Assembly (NCBI RefSeq): GCF_018449435.1
Contig: NZ_JAHCMU010000013.1
Span: 1-64,000 of the forward strand
DNA from: Flagellimonas sp. 389
Lineage (GTDB): Bacteria; Bacteroidota; Bacteroidia; Flavobacteriales; Flavobacteriaceae
Reading direction: 5' to 3'
Length of the DNA stretch: 64,000 nt
The translations under genes and the position numbers were made by a program. Shown here one piece after another: positions 48,661 to 56,352 of this stretch (position 1 is the stretch's first letter; every line of letters starts with the position of its first letter). A model generated the notes under the pieces. The model made no database searches and was not told the origin of the DNA. It saw only the letters and a program-made list of their open reading frames with translations.

Positions 48661-48671
48661 ATTGTTTAGAC

Positions 48672-49118
48672 ATGAATGTCGAAGAGGTAATTAAAAGGGC
48701 AAAAAAACTAAGCTTGGAAACAAAGACCATTATCCATATTGAATTGGTCAGCAACAAAATGAAGGAAGTTATAGCTGCTGCCTTAAAACCTTTTGAAGTT
48801 TCTCTACCACAGTTTAACGTACTTCGAATTTTGAGAGGCCAAAAAGGTCAACCTGCCAATCTCTCGACATTAAATGAGCGAATGGTGACGAAAATGAGCA
48901 ACACCACTCGATTAGTGGATAAATTGATCAACAAAGGATATGTAAGTAGATGTGTATGTGAGTCCAATAGACGAAAAGTGGAAATTTACATTACCGAAAG
49001 TGGTATAGAAGCACTGCTCGAAATGGACAAAGCTGTATATGAAGCTGAACAAAAAATTGTAAAAAACCTTTCTGAAAAGGAACTGGATAAATTAAATCAA
49101 TTATTAGATAAATTTTAA
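48672..49118 (+). CDS. MarR-family transcriptional regulator
   Basis: 148 residues. Winged-helix core: FEVSLPQFNVLRILRGQKGQPANLSTLNERMVTKMSNTTRLVDKLINKGYVSRCVCESNRRKVEIYITESGIEALLEMD. Two Cys in the wing (RCVCES) are possible redox sensors, a guess. Its own promoter carries a perfect palindrome. It is followed after 1 bp by a nitroreductase-like gene and then a YceI gene, a combination often seen in flavobacteria. Confidence 0.94.
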   Translation: MNVEEVIKRAKKLSLETKTIIHIELVSNKMKEVIAAALKPFEVSLPQFNVLRILRGQKGQPANLSTLNERMVTKMSNTTRLVDKLINKGYVSRCVCESNRRKVEIYITESGIEALLEMDKAVYEAEQKIVKNLSEKELDKLNQLLDKF

Positions 49119-49119
49119 A

Positions 49120-49752
49120 ATGAACAACATCTTAGAGAACAGAACTTGGCGCTATGCCACTAAGAAATTTGACAATACCAAAAAAGTATCTGAAGAGGAT
49201 TTGGAATTGTTATTAGAGGCAACACGTTTGAGCGCATCATCGTACGGACTGCAACCCTACCACATATTTGTGATTTCTGATCAGGAAACAAAAGAAAAGC
49301 TAAAGCCAGTTTCTTGGGGGCAATCCCAACTAACAGATGCCTCACATGTAATCGTATTTGCAAATGCTACAGATTTTGGAGAAGAGCTGGTAGATGAATA
49401 TTTGCAAAATGTCAGTACGACCAGAAATATTCCAGCAGAAGGTTTAAAAGCCTATGGGGATTTCATGAAATCTAAATTATTGGAACTATCTGCAGAGACC
49501 AAATCTGTATGGACGGCAAGACAAGCATATATTGCTTTAGGCAACGTGATGCAGGCTGCAGCAGAATTAAAAATCGATACCTGCCCAATGGAAGGTATTG
49601 AGAACGATGCATACAACAAGATTCTTGGCCTTACCGAAAAAAATCTGAATACGGCAGTGGTATTGACAATCGGTTACCGGTCCAATGAGGATGAAACACA
49701 AAACTATGCAAAGGTTAGAAAATCGAAAGAAGAATTATTTACACACATATAA
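49120..49752 (+). CDS. Nitroreductase-family NAD(P)H-dependent oxidoreductase
   Basis: 210 residues. FMN-binding motifs of the NfsB type: RYATKKFDNTKKVSEEDLELLLEATRLSASSYGLQPYHIFVI, WTARQAYIALGNVMQAAAELKIDTCPMEGI, VVLTIGYRSNEDE. Such enzymes reduce nitroaromatics or quinones by two-electron transfer; the natural substrate is unknown. Start codon is 1 bp after the marR stop, so both are co-translated. Confidence 0.94.
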   Translation: MNNILENRTWRYATKKFDNTKKVSEEDLELLLEATRLSASSYGLQPYHIFVISDQETKEKLKPVSWGQSQLTDASHVIVFANATDFGEELVDEYLQNVSTTRNIPAEGLKAYGDFMKSKLLELSAETKSVWTARQAYIALGNVMQAAAELKIDTCPMEGIENDAYNKILGLTEKNLNTAVVLTIGYRSNEDETQNYAKVRKSKEELFTHI

Positions 49753-49787
49753 CAATTAAGAACTAAAACAGAAATTTAAACACAATC

Positions 49788-50363
49788 ATGAAAAAAACAA
49801 TTTTAAGTTTAGCATTGACAGCAGTTTTTGGAGTAACTGCAACTGCCAATCCAATTGATGGCGAGAAAAAAGAAGTAAAAACCAGCGAAAGCACCGTAAC
49901 TTGGAAAGCTTACAAAGTAACCGGTTCTCATACCGGAACTATTGATTTAAAATCCGGAGCTCTCGAATTTGATGGTGACAAGCTTACCGGTGGTGAATTT
50001 GTTGTGGATATGACCACGATAAATACGACCGATCTAGAAGGAGATTACAAGCAAAAACTGGATGGTCACCTACATTCCGATGATTTTTTCTCAACGGCTT
50101 CCAATCCAACCTCAAAATTGGTATTTACAACTGTTGAAGCTTCAGGGAAGAATGCATACAAAGTAACTGGTGACTTGACCATAAAAGGAATTACCAAATC
50201 AGTAACTTTTGATGTTTCCATTTATGGAAGTAAGGCTACCGCTACGTTAAAAGTGGACAGAACAAACTATGATGTAAAATATGGTTCCGGAAGTTTCTTC
50301 GATAATTTAGGGGACAAAACCATTTATGATGAATTTGATTTAGTGGTCGATTTGCAGATGTAA
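49788..50363 (+). CDS. YceI family periplasmic protein
   Basis: 191 residues. Signal peptide (1-20, FGVTATA). YceI lipocalin-like barrel: VTWKAYKVTGSHTGTIDLKSGALEFDGDKLTGGEFVVDMTTINTTDLEGDYKQKLDGHLHSDDFFSTASNP, DLTIKGITKSVTFDV. Members bind isoprenoid-type lipids. Third gene of the MarR operon, closed by a terminator. Confidence 0.95.
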   Translation: MKKTILSLALTAVFGVTATANPIDGEKKEVKTSESTVTWKAYKVTGSHTGTIDLKSGALEFDGDKLTGGEFVVDMTTINTTDLEGDYKQKLDGHLHSDDFFSTASNPTSKLVFTTVEASGKNAYKVTGDLTIKGITKSVTFDVSIYGSKATATLKVDRTNYDVKYGSGSFFDNLGDKTIYDEFDLVVDLQM

Positions 50364-50384
50364 TCACCATTGGTTTAGTGTTTG

Positions 50385-50420
50385 AAAATCCCGTCTTGCA
50401 GCAATGTAGGCGGGATTTTT
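50385..50420 (+). terminator. Terminator of the MarR-nitroreductase-YceI operon
   Basis: Stem AAAATCCCG / CGGGATTTT (50385-50393 and 50411-50419), 17-nt loop, T-rich exit. Confidence 0.85.
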
Positions 50421-50571
50421 AATTTGAGGCTAGTTACTTATCCTAAAAAAATCGTATCTCTCTGACTCCATGGTATTTCCTTAGTTTATTTTAGTGAAAT
50501 ATGTATCTTCACAACACCTATTAATGCTAGAATATTTTCCGCCCCAAAAATATCCTACTAAAAATTTTACC

Positions 50572-52329
50572 ATGAAACGAATAGCAAAAAATTGTTTGCC
50601 ATACTTTGTTGTGGCATTCACACTTCTACTGGGGTCTTGTAGTGAAGAAGACAGTGAAAAAATTATCCCAGAAATCAAACTGAACAAATCGGTTATCGGT
50701 ATCTCCATTGGAGAAACAGATACCTTGACCATTATTTCCAACATCGATAAAAGTAATGCCGTATGGACCAGTAACAAAAATGGGATTGCTTCGGTGGATT
50801 CAAACGGAATGGTTACGGGTGTTTCCATTGGAACTGCCGTAGTGACCTCAAAAGTTAGGGATTCCAAAGCAGTTTGTACTGTAGTAATTTCAGAAAAGAA
50901 ACTTGAGCTCGAACTGAACAAACAAAGTCTTACCCTATTTTCTTTTCCAACCTACAAAGAAACACTTCAGGTCATTTCGGATATCGGCGAGAACACCATT
51001 GTTTGGGAAAGTAGTGATGAGAATGTCGCCACTGTCGATGAGAATGGTGAAATCATTCCCATATCAGTTGGGGAAACTATTATTAGTGCTACCGTGAACG
51101 ATGTCAGTGCAATATGTATCGTAACCGTAATCGAAGGGCCAGTTACGCTGCTAGAACTAGATCAACCTGAATTGGAGATGGATAAATTCGATACTGCAAA
51201 ATTGAATGTATCATCACTAGAGAGCCAATCAGAAGAAATGGGCCCTCAAATATGGGAAAGCAGTAATGAGGATTTAGTAACCGTTGATCATCAAGGCAAC
51301 CTTACATCTTATGGACTGGATGGTTCTGCAATAATTACTTTGACAATAGATAATCTGTCCGTAGAATGTTTGGTAACCATAGGGCCAAAAGTCTATGTTG
51401 TTGGTGATGATGGCGATGTTATATCCTTATGGAAAAACGGAATAGGAGAAAATCTTACGGTTGATAACAGTGACTCAAATGGTAATTCTATTTACGTTGA
51501 CAATAACGACACGTATGTTGCCGGTTATACCAACAACGGTATGGAACGAATCGCCACAGTTTGGAAAAACGGAACTGTTTTACACAGTTTTACCGATGGC
51601 ACCAAAGATGCTAAGGCAAAAGCAGTCTTTGTGGACGGAACAGACGTGTACACCACTGGTTATGAAGATAATGACCAAGGTAAAAAAATTGCCAAGGTTT
51701 GGAGAAATGCGGATATCCTTTATCAATTGACCGATGGCAGCAATGATGCATTGGCATATTCCTCTTTTATGGATTCTGGCGATTTGTACACCGTTGGCTA
51801 CGAAAAAAACGTAGAAGATGTTCTGGTAAGCAAAGTCTGGCGAAACGGTGTAGAACTCTATATTTTGACCAATGGTGATTTTGACTCCATAGTATACTCG
51901 GTATCGGCCATAGGAAACGAAGTATACGCAACAGGATACGAAAGAAATCAGGACAATACGCTCGTTGCCAAAGTGTGGAGAAATGATGAGGAACACTATG
52001 TCCTTTCCAATGACCAGTTCAGTGCAAATGCCTACACACTTTTTGCAAATGGAAACGACATCTATGTTGCAGGTTATGCCAATAATGACCAAGGGGAAAG
52101 AGTTGCCAAGATTTGGTTGAACGGTGCATCCTTATATGATCTGACCATTTCCAGCGGGAATGGTCGTGCCTATTCCGTGTATACTTCAGAAGGGAATGTT
52201 TATGCAGCTGGCTATGAAGAAAACAGCGAAGGGGTCGAAATTGCCAAAGTTTGGAAAAATGGGGAAGAACTTTATGAACTTAGTGATGGCAGTAAAAATA
52301 CAACGGCATATTCAGTCCATGTTGAATGA
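50572..52329 (+). CDS. Lipoprotein with three Big_2 (Ig-like) domains and seven propeller-like repeats
   Basis: 585 residues from the ATG at 50572 (MKRIAKNC); an earlier Met at 50494 precedes the signal peptide by 26 residues and is rejected. Lipobox LLGSC at about residue 23. Three Big_2-type modules (about 33-265) carry the IWESSDENVATVDENGEI and GTAVVT patterns. The C-terminal half has seven copies of a roughly 45-residue motif (VYxAGYExNxxGxxxAKVWRNGxxLYxLTDG), about 270-585. Seven copies suggest a closed seven-bladed propeller. Exported binding protein, ligand unknown. Single gene before the trp operon. Confidence 0.85.
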   Translation: MKRIAKNCLPYFVVAFTLLLGSCSEEDSEKIIPEIKLNKSVIGISIGETDTLTIISNIDKSNAVWTSNKNGIASVDSNGMVTGVSIGTAVVTSKVRDSKAVCTVVISEKKLELELNKQSLTLFSFPTYKETLQVISDIGENTIVWESSDENVATVDENGEIIPISVGETIISATVNDVSAICIVTVIEGPVTLLELDQPELEMDKFDTAKLNVSSLESQSEEMGPQIWESSNEDLVTVDHQGNLTSYGLDGSAIITLTIDNLSVECLVTIGPKVYVVGDDGDVISLWKNGIGENLTVDNSDSNGNSIYVDNNDTYVAGYTNNGMERIATVWKNGTVLHSFTDGTKDAKAKAVFVDGTDVYTTGYEDNDQGKKIAKVWRNADILYQLTDGSNDALAYSSFMDSGDLYTVGYEKNVEDVLVSKVWRNGVELYILTNGDFDSIVYSVSAIGNEVYATGYERNQDNTLVAKVWRNDEEHYVLSNDQFSANAYTLFANGNDIYVAGYANNDQGERVAKIWLNGASLYDLTISSGNGRAYSVYTSEGNVYAAGYEENSEGVEIAKVWKNGEELYELSDGSKNTTAYSVHVE

Positions 52330-52397
52330 CATAACGTGTATACGTTGCAAACATTTTTAGAAGGGATTTTGATTTTATTGATTTTTAAAAAACAAAT

Positions 52398-52427
52398 TTG
52401 CAAGTTTCAATTTCCTTTCTATCTTTG
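52398..52427 (+). promoter_or_regulatory. Promoter of the trp operon
   Basis: TTG (52398-52400), 19-bp spacer, TATCTTTG (52420-52427): a perfect Bacteroidota-type promoter. Transcription should start near 52432, within 1-2 nt of the leader-peptide ATG, so the message is leaderless or nearly so. Confidence 0.85.
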
Positions 52428-52432
52428 ACCTA

Positions 52433-52489
52433 ATGAATATAAGAACAACAAATACATGGTGGTGGATTAATTTACGTCGAATGTCGTGA
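52433..52489 (+). CDS. trpL: trp operon leader peptide (18 residues, three consecutive Trp)
   Basis: ATG at 52433, stop TGA at 52487-52489, encoding MNIRTTNTWWWINLRRMS. The three TGG codons (52457-52465) are the expected sensor of charged tRNA-Trp in ribosome-mediated attenuation. The ATG sits at or next to the predicted transcription start. No Shine-Dalgarno is present, usual in this phylum. The stop codon lies inside the sequence that forms the antiterminator. Confidence 0.9.
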   Translation: MNIRTTNTWWWINLRRMS

Positions 52490-52542
52490 ACCTGTCCCCA
52501 TTGTAATCATATAGAGGCTTGTCATCACGACAGGCCTTTTTT
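52483..52542 (+). promoter_or_regulatory. trp attenuator: terminator and competing antiterminator
   Basis: Terminator: AGGCTTGTC / GACAGGCCT (52515-52523 with 52529-52537, one G-T pair), 5-nt loop, then a run of T to 52542. Antiterminator: GTCGTGA (52483-52489) is fully complementary to TCACGAC (52525-52531), which includes the terminator loop and the start of its 3' arm. A ribosome stalled at the Trp codons leaves 52483-52489 free, so the operon is read. A ribosome at the stop codon covers it, so the terminator forms. Confidence 0.88.
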
Positions 52543-52559
52543 AGTTTTAATGCTTTTTA

Positions 52560-52583
52560 CCTTCGTTTCCACGAAGGTGGAAA
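52560..52583 (+). repeat. REP-like palindrome, left flank of the GIY-YIG gene
   Basis: Two alternative hairpins: CCTTCG/CGAAGG (52560-52577) and TTTCCAC-GAAG-GTGGAAA (52566-52583), followed by TCCT. Same layout (hairpin then AATCY) as the element at 25286-25311. Confidence 0.6.
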
Positions 52584-52610
52584 TCCTTAGATCAGATTCT
52601 TTTAAATAAA

Positions 52611-52895
52611 ATGAGTTTTTATATCTACATAATTTCAAATAAAAAACTGGGAACTATTTATATAGGATATACCAATGATTTGAAAAAACGTATGTATAGA
52701 CACAAAAGAGGTATGGGAAGTAAGTTTGCCAGAAGGTATAATTTAAAAACTTTGGTTTACTATGAAAAATTCACATTCCCAATGACTGCTATTAGAAGAG
52801 AAAAACAACTCAAAAAATGGAATAGAAATTGGAAAATCAACTTGATCAATGACTTTAATCCTAATTGGGAAGATTTAACTTATTTCTTTGAATAA
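52611..52895 (+). CDS. GIY-YIG nuclease-domain protein
   Basis: 94 residues: FYIYIISNKKLGTIYIGYTNDLKKRMYRHKRGMGSKFARRYNLKTLVYYEKFTFPMTAIRREKQLKKWNRNWKINLIN. The catalytic set is visible: the YIY and YIGYT strands for GIY-YIG, R27 in the KKRMYRHK helix, and E64 in the AIRREKQLKKW helix. This is the small stand-alone UvrC/YhbQ-like type, often multicopy in Bacteroidota genomes. It lies between the trp attenuator and trpE on the same strand, so it should be under Trp control. It is flanked by inverted palindromes, suggesting insertion as a unit. Confidence 0.93.
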   Translation: MSFYIYIISNKKLGTIYIGYTNDLKKRMYRHKRGMGSKFARRYNLKTLVYYEKFTFPMTAIRREKQLKKWNRNWKINLINDFNPNWEDLTYFFE

Positions 52896-52904
52896 CTAAA
52901 ATAG

Positions 52905-52924
52905 ATTTCCGTCTACACGGAAAT
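52905..52924 (+). repeat. REP-like palindrome, right flank of the GIY-YIG gene
   Basis: Perfect 8-bp stem ATTTCCGT / ACGGAAAT with CTAC loop. Its reverse complement reads TTTCCG...CGGAAATCT, the same frame as the left flank, so the two flanks are in inverted orientation. It ends 12 bp before the trpE ATG. Confidence 0.6.
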
Positions 52925-52936
52925 AGAAATAAAAAA

Positions 52937-54334
52937 ATGAACTATAAACTTCAAACACACTACAAAAAAATACTTGCCGATACGATCACTCCGGTAAGTG
53001 TATACCTAAAGATTAGGGATAAATTCCCAAATAGTATTCTTTTGGAAAGTAGTGACTACCACGCCAACGATAATAGTTTCTCCTACATCTGTTGCAACCC
53101 CATAGCTTCAATCAAGGTTGAGCACGAAATGGTTACACAAATATTTCCGGACGGTAACAAAGAAGAATTCCCTATTTCATCAGATACCGATGTGACTGAA
53201 ATCATCCACGAATTTGGTCAAAAATTTTCAGCTTCGAACAATGGCTTCAAGTTTATAAACAATGGATTGTTTGGTTATATGTCTTATGATGCCGTCCGTT
53301 ATTTTGAAGATGTTGCCATTGCTAAAAAAGAAGATTCCATCAGTATTCCGGATATTTACTATGCCGTATACAAAAACATTATAGCCATTAATCACTTTAA
53401 AAATGAAGCCTATCTTTTTGCGCACTGTTTTGAAAGTGAAAGTAACGTAGATGAAATAGCACAGTTGTTCAATGTGAGGAACTTTGCCTCCTACAATTTC
53501 ATCAAAGAAGGAGAACCAAAATCCAATCTAAAAGACGAAGAGTTTAAAGAGCACGTGGCACTGGCAAAAAAACACTGCAAACGTGGAGATGTATTTCAAT
53601 TGGTCTTATCGCGAAGGTTTTCCCAAGATTTTAAGGGAGACGAATTCAATGTATATAGGGCATTGCGCTCCGTAAATCCCTCCCCTTACCTATTTTATTT
53701 TGATTACGGGGATTTTAAAATATTTGGAAGTTCACCAGAGGCCCAATTGATTGTCAAAGATGGAAAAGCGGAGATACATCCCATTGCTGGCACTTATAAA
53801 AGAACAGGAAATGATGAGCAAGATGCCGAGCTCGCCAAAAAATTGGCACAGGACGACAAGGAAAACAGTGAGCACGTAATGCTGGTAGATTTGGCCAGAA
53901 ACGACCTTAGTAGAAATGGAAATACGGTAAACGTGGAAACCTATCGCGAAGTACAGTATTTCTCACATGTAATTCATTTAGTATCTAAAGTTACCGGACG
54001 AAAAAAAGAAGACAGTACGACCATGAAGGTTGTGGCCGATACTTTTCCCGCAGGAACTTTAAGTGGCGCACCCAAACACATGGCCATGCAATTGATTGAG
54101 AAATACGAGAAGACAAGTCGGGCTTACTACGGAGGCGCTATCGGTTTTATGGATTTTGAGGGCAACTTTAATCATGCCATTATGATCCGGACGTTTCTTA
54201 GTAAAAACCATCAATTGCATTACCAAGCCGGAGCCGGTCTAGTAGCTGCATCAGACCCAGAAATGGAATTACAGGAAACCTACAATAAACTAGGTGCTTT
54301 GACCAAAGCACTCGAAATTGCAGAAACTATCTAG
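52937..54334 (+). CDS. trpE: Anthranilate synthase component I
   Basis: 465 residues. N-terminal part with LLESSDYHANDNSFSYICCNPIASI, the Trp-feedback LLES site. Chorismate-binding domain: KEHVALAKKHCKRGDVFQLVLSRRF, LFYFDYGDFKIFGSSPEAQLIV, HPIAGTYKRTG, DLARNDLSRNG, TFPAGTLSGAPKHMAMQLIEKYE, YYGGAIGFMDFEG. It makes anthranilate from chorismate with the TrpG glutaminase. The LLES motif plus the trp context separate it from PabB. trpG starts 2 bp after its stop. Confidence 0.97.
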   Translation: MNYKLQTHYKKILADTITPVSVYLKIRDKFPNSILLESSDYHANDNSFSYICCNPIASIKVEHEMVTQIFPDGNKEEFPISSDTDVTEIIHEFGQKFSASNNGFKFINNGLFGYMSYDAVRYFEDVAIAKKEDSISIPDIYYAVYKNIIAINHFKNEAYLFAHCFESESNVDEIAQLFNVRNFASYNFIKEGEPKSNLKDEEFKEHVALAKKHCKRGDVFQLVLSRRFSQDFKGDEFNVYRALRSVNPSPYLFYFDYGDFKIFGSSPEAQLIVKDGKAEIHPIAGTYKRTGNDEQDAELAKKLAQDDKENSEHVMLVDLARNDLSRNGNTVNVETYREVQYFSHVIHLVSKVTGRKKEDSTTMKVVADTFPAGTLSGAPKHMAMQLIEKYEKTSRAYYGGAIGFMDFEGNFNHAIMIRTFLSKNHQLHYQAGAGLVAASDPEMELQETYNKLGALTKALEIAETI

Positions 54335-54336
54335 GC

Positions 54337-54906
54337 ATGGGAAGAAAAATATTAATGATAGATAATTACGATAGTTTCACCTACAATCTGGTTCATTATT
54401 TAGAAGATTTGGATTGTGACGTAACCGTAAAACGTAACGACCAATTGACGTTGGACGAAGTAGACAATTTTGAAGAAATCATTTTGTCACCAGGACCTGG
54501 AATTCCGGATGAGGCAGGATTGCTCAAGGGCATCATTAAAAAATATGCGCCTACAAAGCGAATTTTTGGAGTCTGTCTAGGGCAACAGGCCATAGGCGAA
54601 GTCTTTGGAGGGAAATTGGTAAATCTTGAACAGGTATATCACGGAATCGCAACAAAAATCAATATCACTAAAAAAGATATCATTTTTGAAGGTATGCCAG
54701 ACCAGATTGAGGTAGGCCGTTATCATTCTTGGGTTGTTCACCCTGATTTACCCGATAGTTTGGAAGCTACTTCATTCGATGAAAATGGACAGGTAATGTC
54801 GCTACGGCATAAAAGCTATGACGTAACAGCAGTACAATTCCACCCTGAGTCTGTTTTAACCCCTGAAGGAAAACAAATGCTTAAAAATTGGCTTGGAAAT
54901 AAGTAA
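54337..54906 (+). CDS. trpG: Anthranilate synthase component II (glutamine amidotransferase)
   Basis: 189 residues, class I amidotransferase. IDNYDSFTYNLVHYLEDL, the oxyanion SPGPGIPDEAG, the nucleophile Cys in GVCLGQQAIGE, and the His-Glu pair in VQFHPESVLTPEG are all intact. It supplies ammonia to TrpE; it may also serve PabB if no separate PabA exists. Nearly fused to trpE, and followed by a 7-bp repeat array 5 bp after the stop. Confidence 0.96.
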   Translation: MGRKILMIDNYDSFTYNLVHYLEDLDCDVTVKRNDQLTLDEVDNFEEIILSPGPGIPDEAGLLKGIIKKYAPTKRIFGVCLGQQAIGEVFGGKLVNLEQVYHGIATKINITKKDIIFEGMPDQIEVGRYHSWVVHPDLPDSLEATSFDENGQVMSLRHKSYDVTAVQFHPESVLTPEGKQMLKNWLGNK

Positions 54907-54911
54907 TCAGT

Positions 54912-54973
54912 AGTTAGCAGTTAGCAGTTAGCAGTTAGCAGTTAGCAGTTAGCAGTTAGCAGTTAGCAGTTAG
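54912..54973 (+). repeat. Heptad array (AGTTAGC)8.9 after trpG
   Basis: Eight perfect copies of AGTTAGC plus six bases of a ninth, starting 5 bp after the trpG stop codon. Confidence 0.98.
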
Positions 54974-55039
54974 TATAGCTTAAAGAATATAAAAACAATG
55001 AAATATAAAAAAGTATCAAGAAGCAAAGTTTCGAAATCC

Positions 55040-55081
55040 ATATCTCAATACTCATATCTCAAATCTCATATCTAGTCAGAC
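55040..55081 (+). repeat. Degenerate heptad array before trpD
   Basis: Six 7-mers in phase: ATATCTC, AATACTC, ATATCTC, AAATCTC, ATATCTA, GTCAGAC. The last ends at the base before the trpD ATG. Confidence 0.85.
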
Positions 55082-56080
55082 ATGAAAGAAACACTAAATA
55101 GACTTATAAATCACGAAATTCTCTCTAAAGGCGATGCCAAGCAGATTTTGGTCAACATTGCCAAAGGGGATTACAACACTTCGCAAATTGCCGCTTTTCT
55201 CACGGTGTATATGATGCGAAGTATTACCATAGAGGAATTGGAAGGTTTTAGGGATGCACTTTTAGAATTGTGCTTGGCCATAGATTTATCGGAATACAAT
55301 CCTATAGATCTTTGTGGTACAGGGGGCGATGGAAAAGATACTTTCAATATTTCCACATTGGCGTCATTTGTTACGGCGGGAGCTGGTATAAAGGTGACCA
55401 AGCATGGTAATTATGGGGTTTCGTCAAAATGTGGAAGCAGTAATGTTATGGAATTCCTTGGTATCAAGTTCAGCAATGAAGCAGATTTTCTGAAAAGATC
55501 AATCGATGAAGCGGGAATCTGCGTATTGCATGCTCCATTGTTCCATCCAGCAATGAAAAATGTGGCGCCCATTCGTAGGGAACTTGCCGTAAAAACATTT
55601 TTTAACATGCTTGGCCCTATGGTAAACCCAGCATTTCCTAAAAATCAAATGGTCGGGGTCTTTAACTTGGAACTAGCAAGAATGTACGGATACCTATATC
55701 AAAACACGGATAAAAATTTTACCGTACTCCATGCCTTGGATGGTTATGATGAAATTTCGTTAACCGGTGCTACAAAAACAATTTCCAACGAATCGGAGGC
55801 CATGTTGACACCTACAGATTTTGGAGTTACATCTATTTTAAAAGAAGAAATAACTGGTGGCGAAGACGTTTCCGAATCGGCCCAGATATTTTTAAATATA
55901 TTGAACGGAAGGGGAACAGAAGCCCAGAACAATGTAGTCTGTGCCAATGCTGGAGTTGCTATTTCGACGGTTGAAGGCATAACCCCAAAAGAAGGTTTTG
56001 AAAAAGCAAAGGAATCTTTATTGGGTAGAAAAGGATTGGAAGCATTGATGAAATTGCAAGAGATTAGCAGTAGGAGTTAG
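55082..56080 (+). CDS. trpD: Anthranilate phosphoribosyltransferase
   Basis: 332 residues. PRPP-binding glycine-rich CGTGGDGKDTFNISTLASFV, then KHGNYGVSSKCGSSNVMEFLG, and the DE pair region HALDGYDEISLTGAT. It joins anthranilate to PRPP. The last codons (SSRS and the TAG stop) lie inside the 7-bp array that follows, so the C-terminus may have been changed by that array. Confidence 0.97.
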   Translation: MKETLNRLINHEILSKGDAKQILVNIAKGDYNTSQIAAFLTVYMMRSITIEELEGFRDALLELCLAIDLSEYNPIDLCGTGGDGKDTFNISTLASFVTAGAGIKVTKHGNYGVSSKCGSSNVMEFLGIKFSNEADFLKRSIDEAGICVLHAPLFHPAMKNVAPIRRELAVKTFFNMLGPMVNPAFPKNQMVGVFNLELARMYGYLYQNTDKNFTVLHALDGYDEISLTGATKTISNESEAMLTPTDFGVTSILKEEITGGEDVSESAQIFLNILNGRGTEAQNNVVCANAGVAISTVEGITPKEGFEKAKESLLGRKGLEALMKLQEISSRS

Positions 56081-56105
56081 GAGTTAGGAGTTAGGAGTTA
56101 GGAGT
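56071..56105 (+). repeat. Heptad array (TAGGAGT)5 covering the trpD stop
   Basis: Five perfect copies of TAGGAGT; rotated this is AGTTAGG, one base from the trpG array. The trpD stop TAG (56078-56080) is the start of the second copy. Confidence 0.97.
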
Positions 56106-56171
56106 TAAAAAAAAAGAAACAAAAGAAATTGAACTGGAACTTGTACCTGTATTTGAATTTAGCGTTAGAAA

Positions 56172-56211
56172 TCAGAGGTCAGAGGTCAGAGGTCAGAGGT
56201 CAGAGGTCAGA
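56172..56211 (+). repeat. Heptad array (TCAGAGG)5.7 in the trpD-trpC gap
   Basis: Five perfect copies of TCAGAGG and five bases of a sixth, 67 bp after the previous array. The DNA between them shows no pattern. Confidence 0.97.
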
Positions 56212-56290
56212 AAGTAAAAGCGAAAGATTTAAAAATCAAAAAAAACCTAACCCTTTACCGAAGACGAATAATCAAAACCTAACAACCGAG

Positions 56291-56346
56291 AACTGATAAC
56301 TGACAACTGACAACTGACAACTTATAACTGACAACTTATAACTGAC
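56291..56346 (+). repeat. Heptad array (AACTGAC/AACTTAT)8 before trpC
   Basis: Eight 7-mers in phase, AACTGAC with AACTGAT or AACTTAT variants; it ends 6 bp before the trpC ATG. Reverse-complemented and rotated the unit is AGTTGTC, that is, the AGTT family in the opposite orientation. Confidence 0.97.
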
Positions 56347-56352
56347 AAAAAA

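Noticed and set aside
54912..56346. The 7-bp arrays as a CRISPR
   Set aside because: There are no spacers: the repeats are directly tandem, and the repeat unit is far too short.
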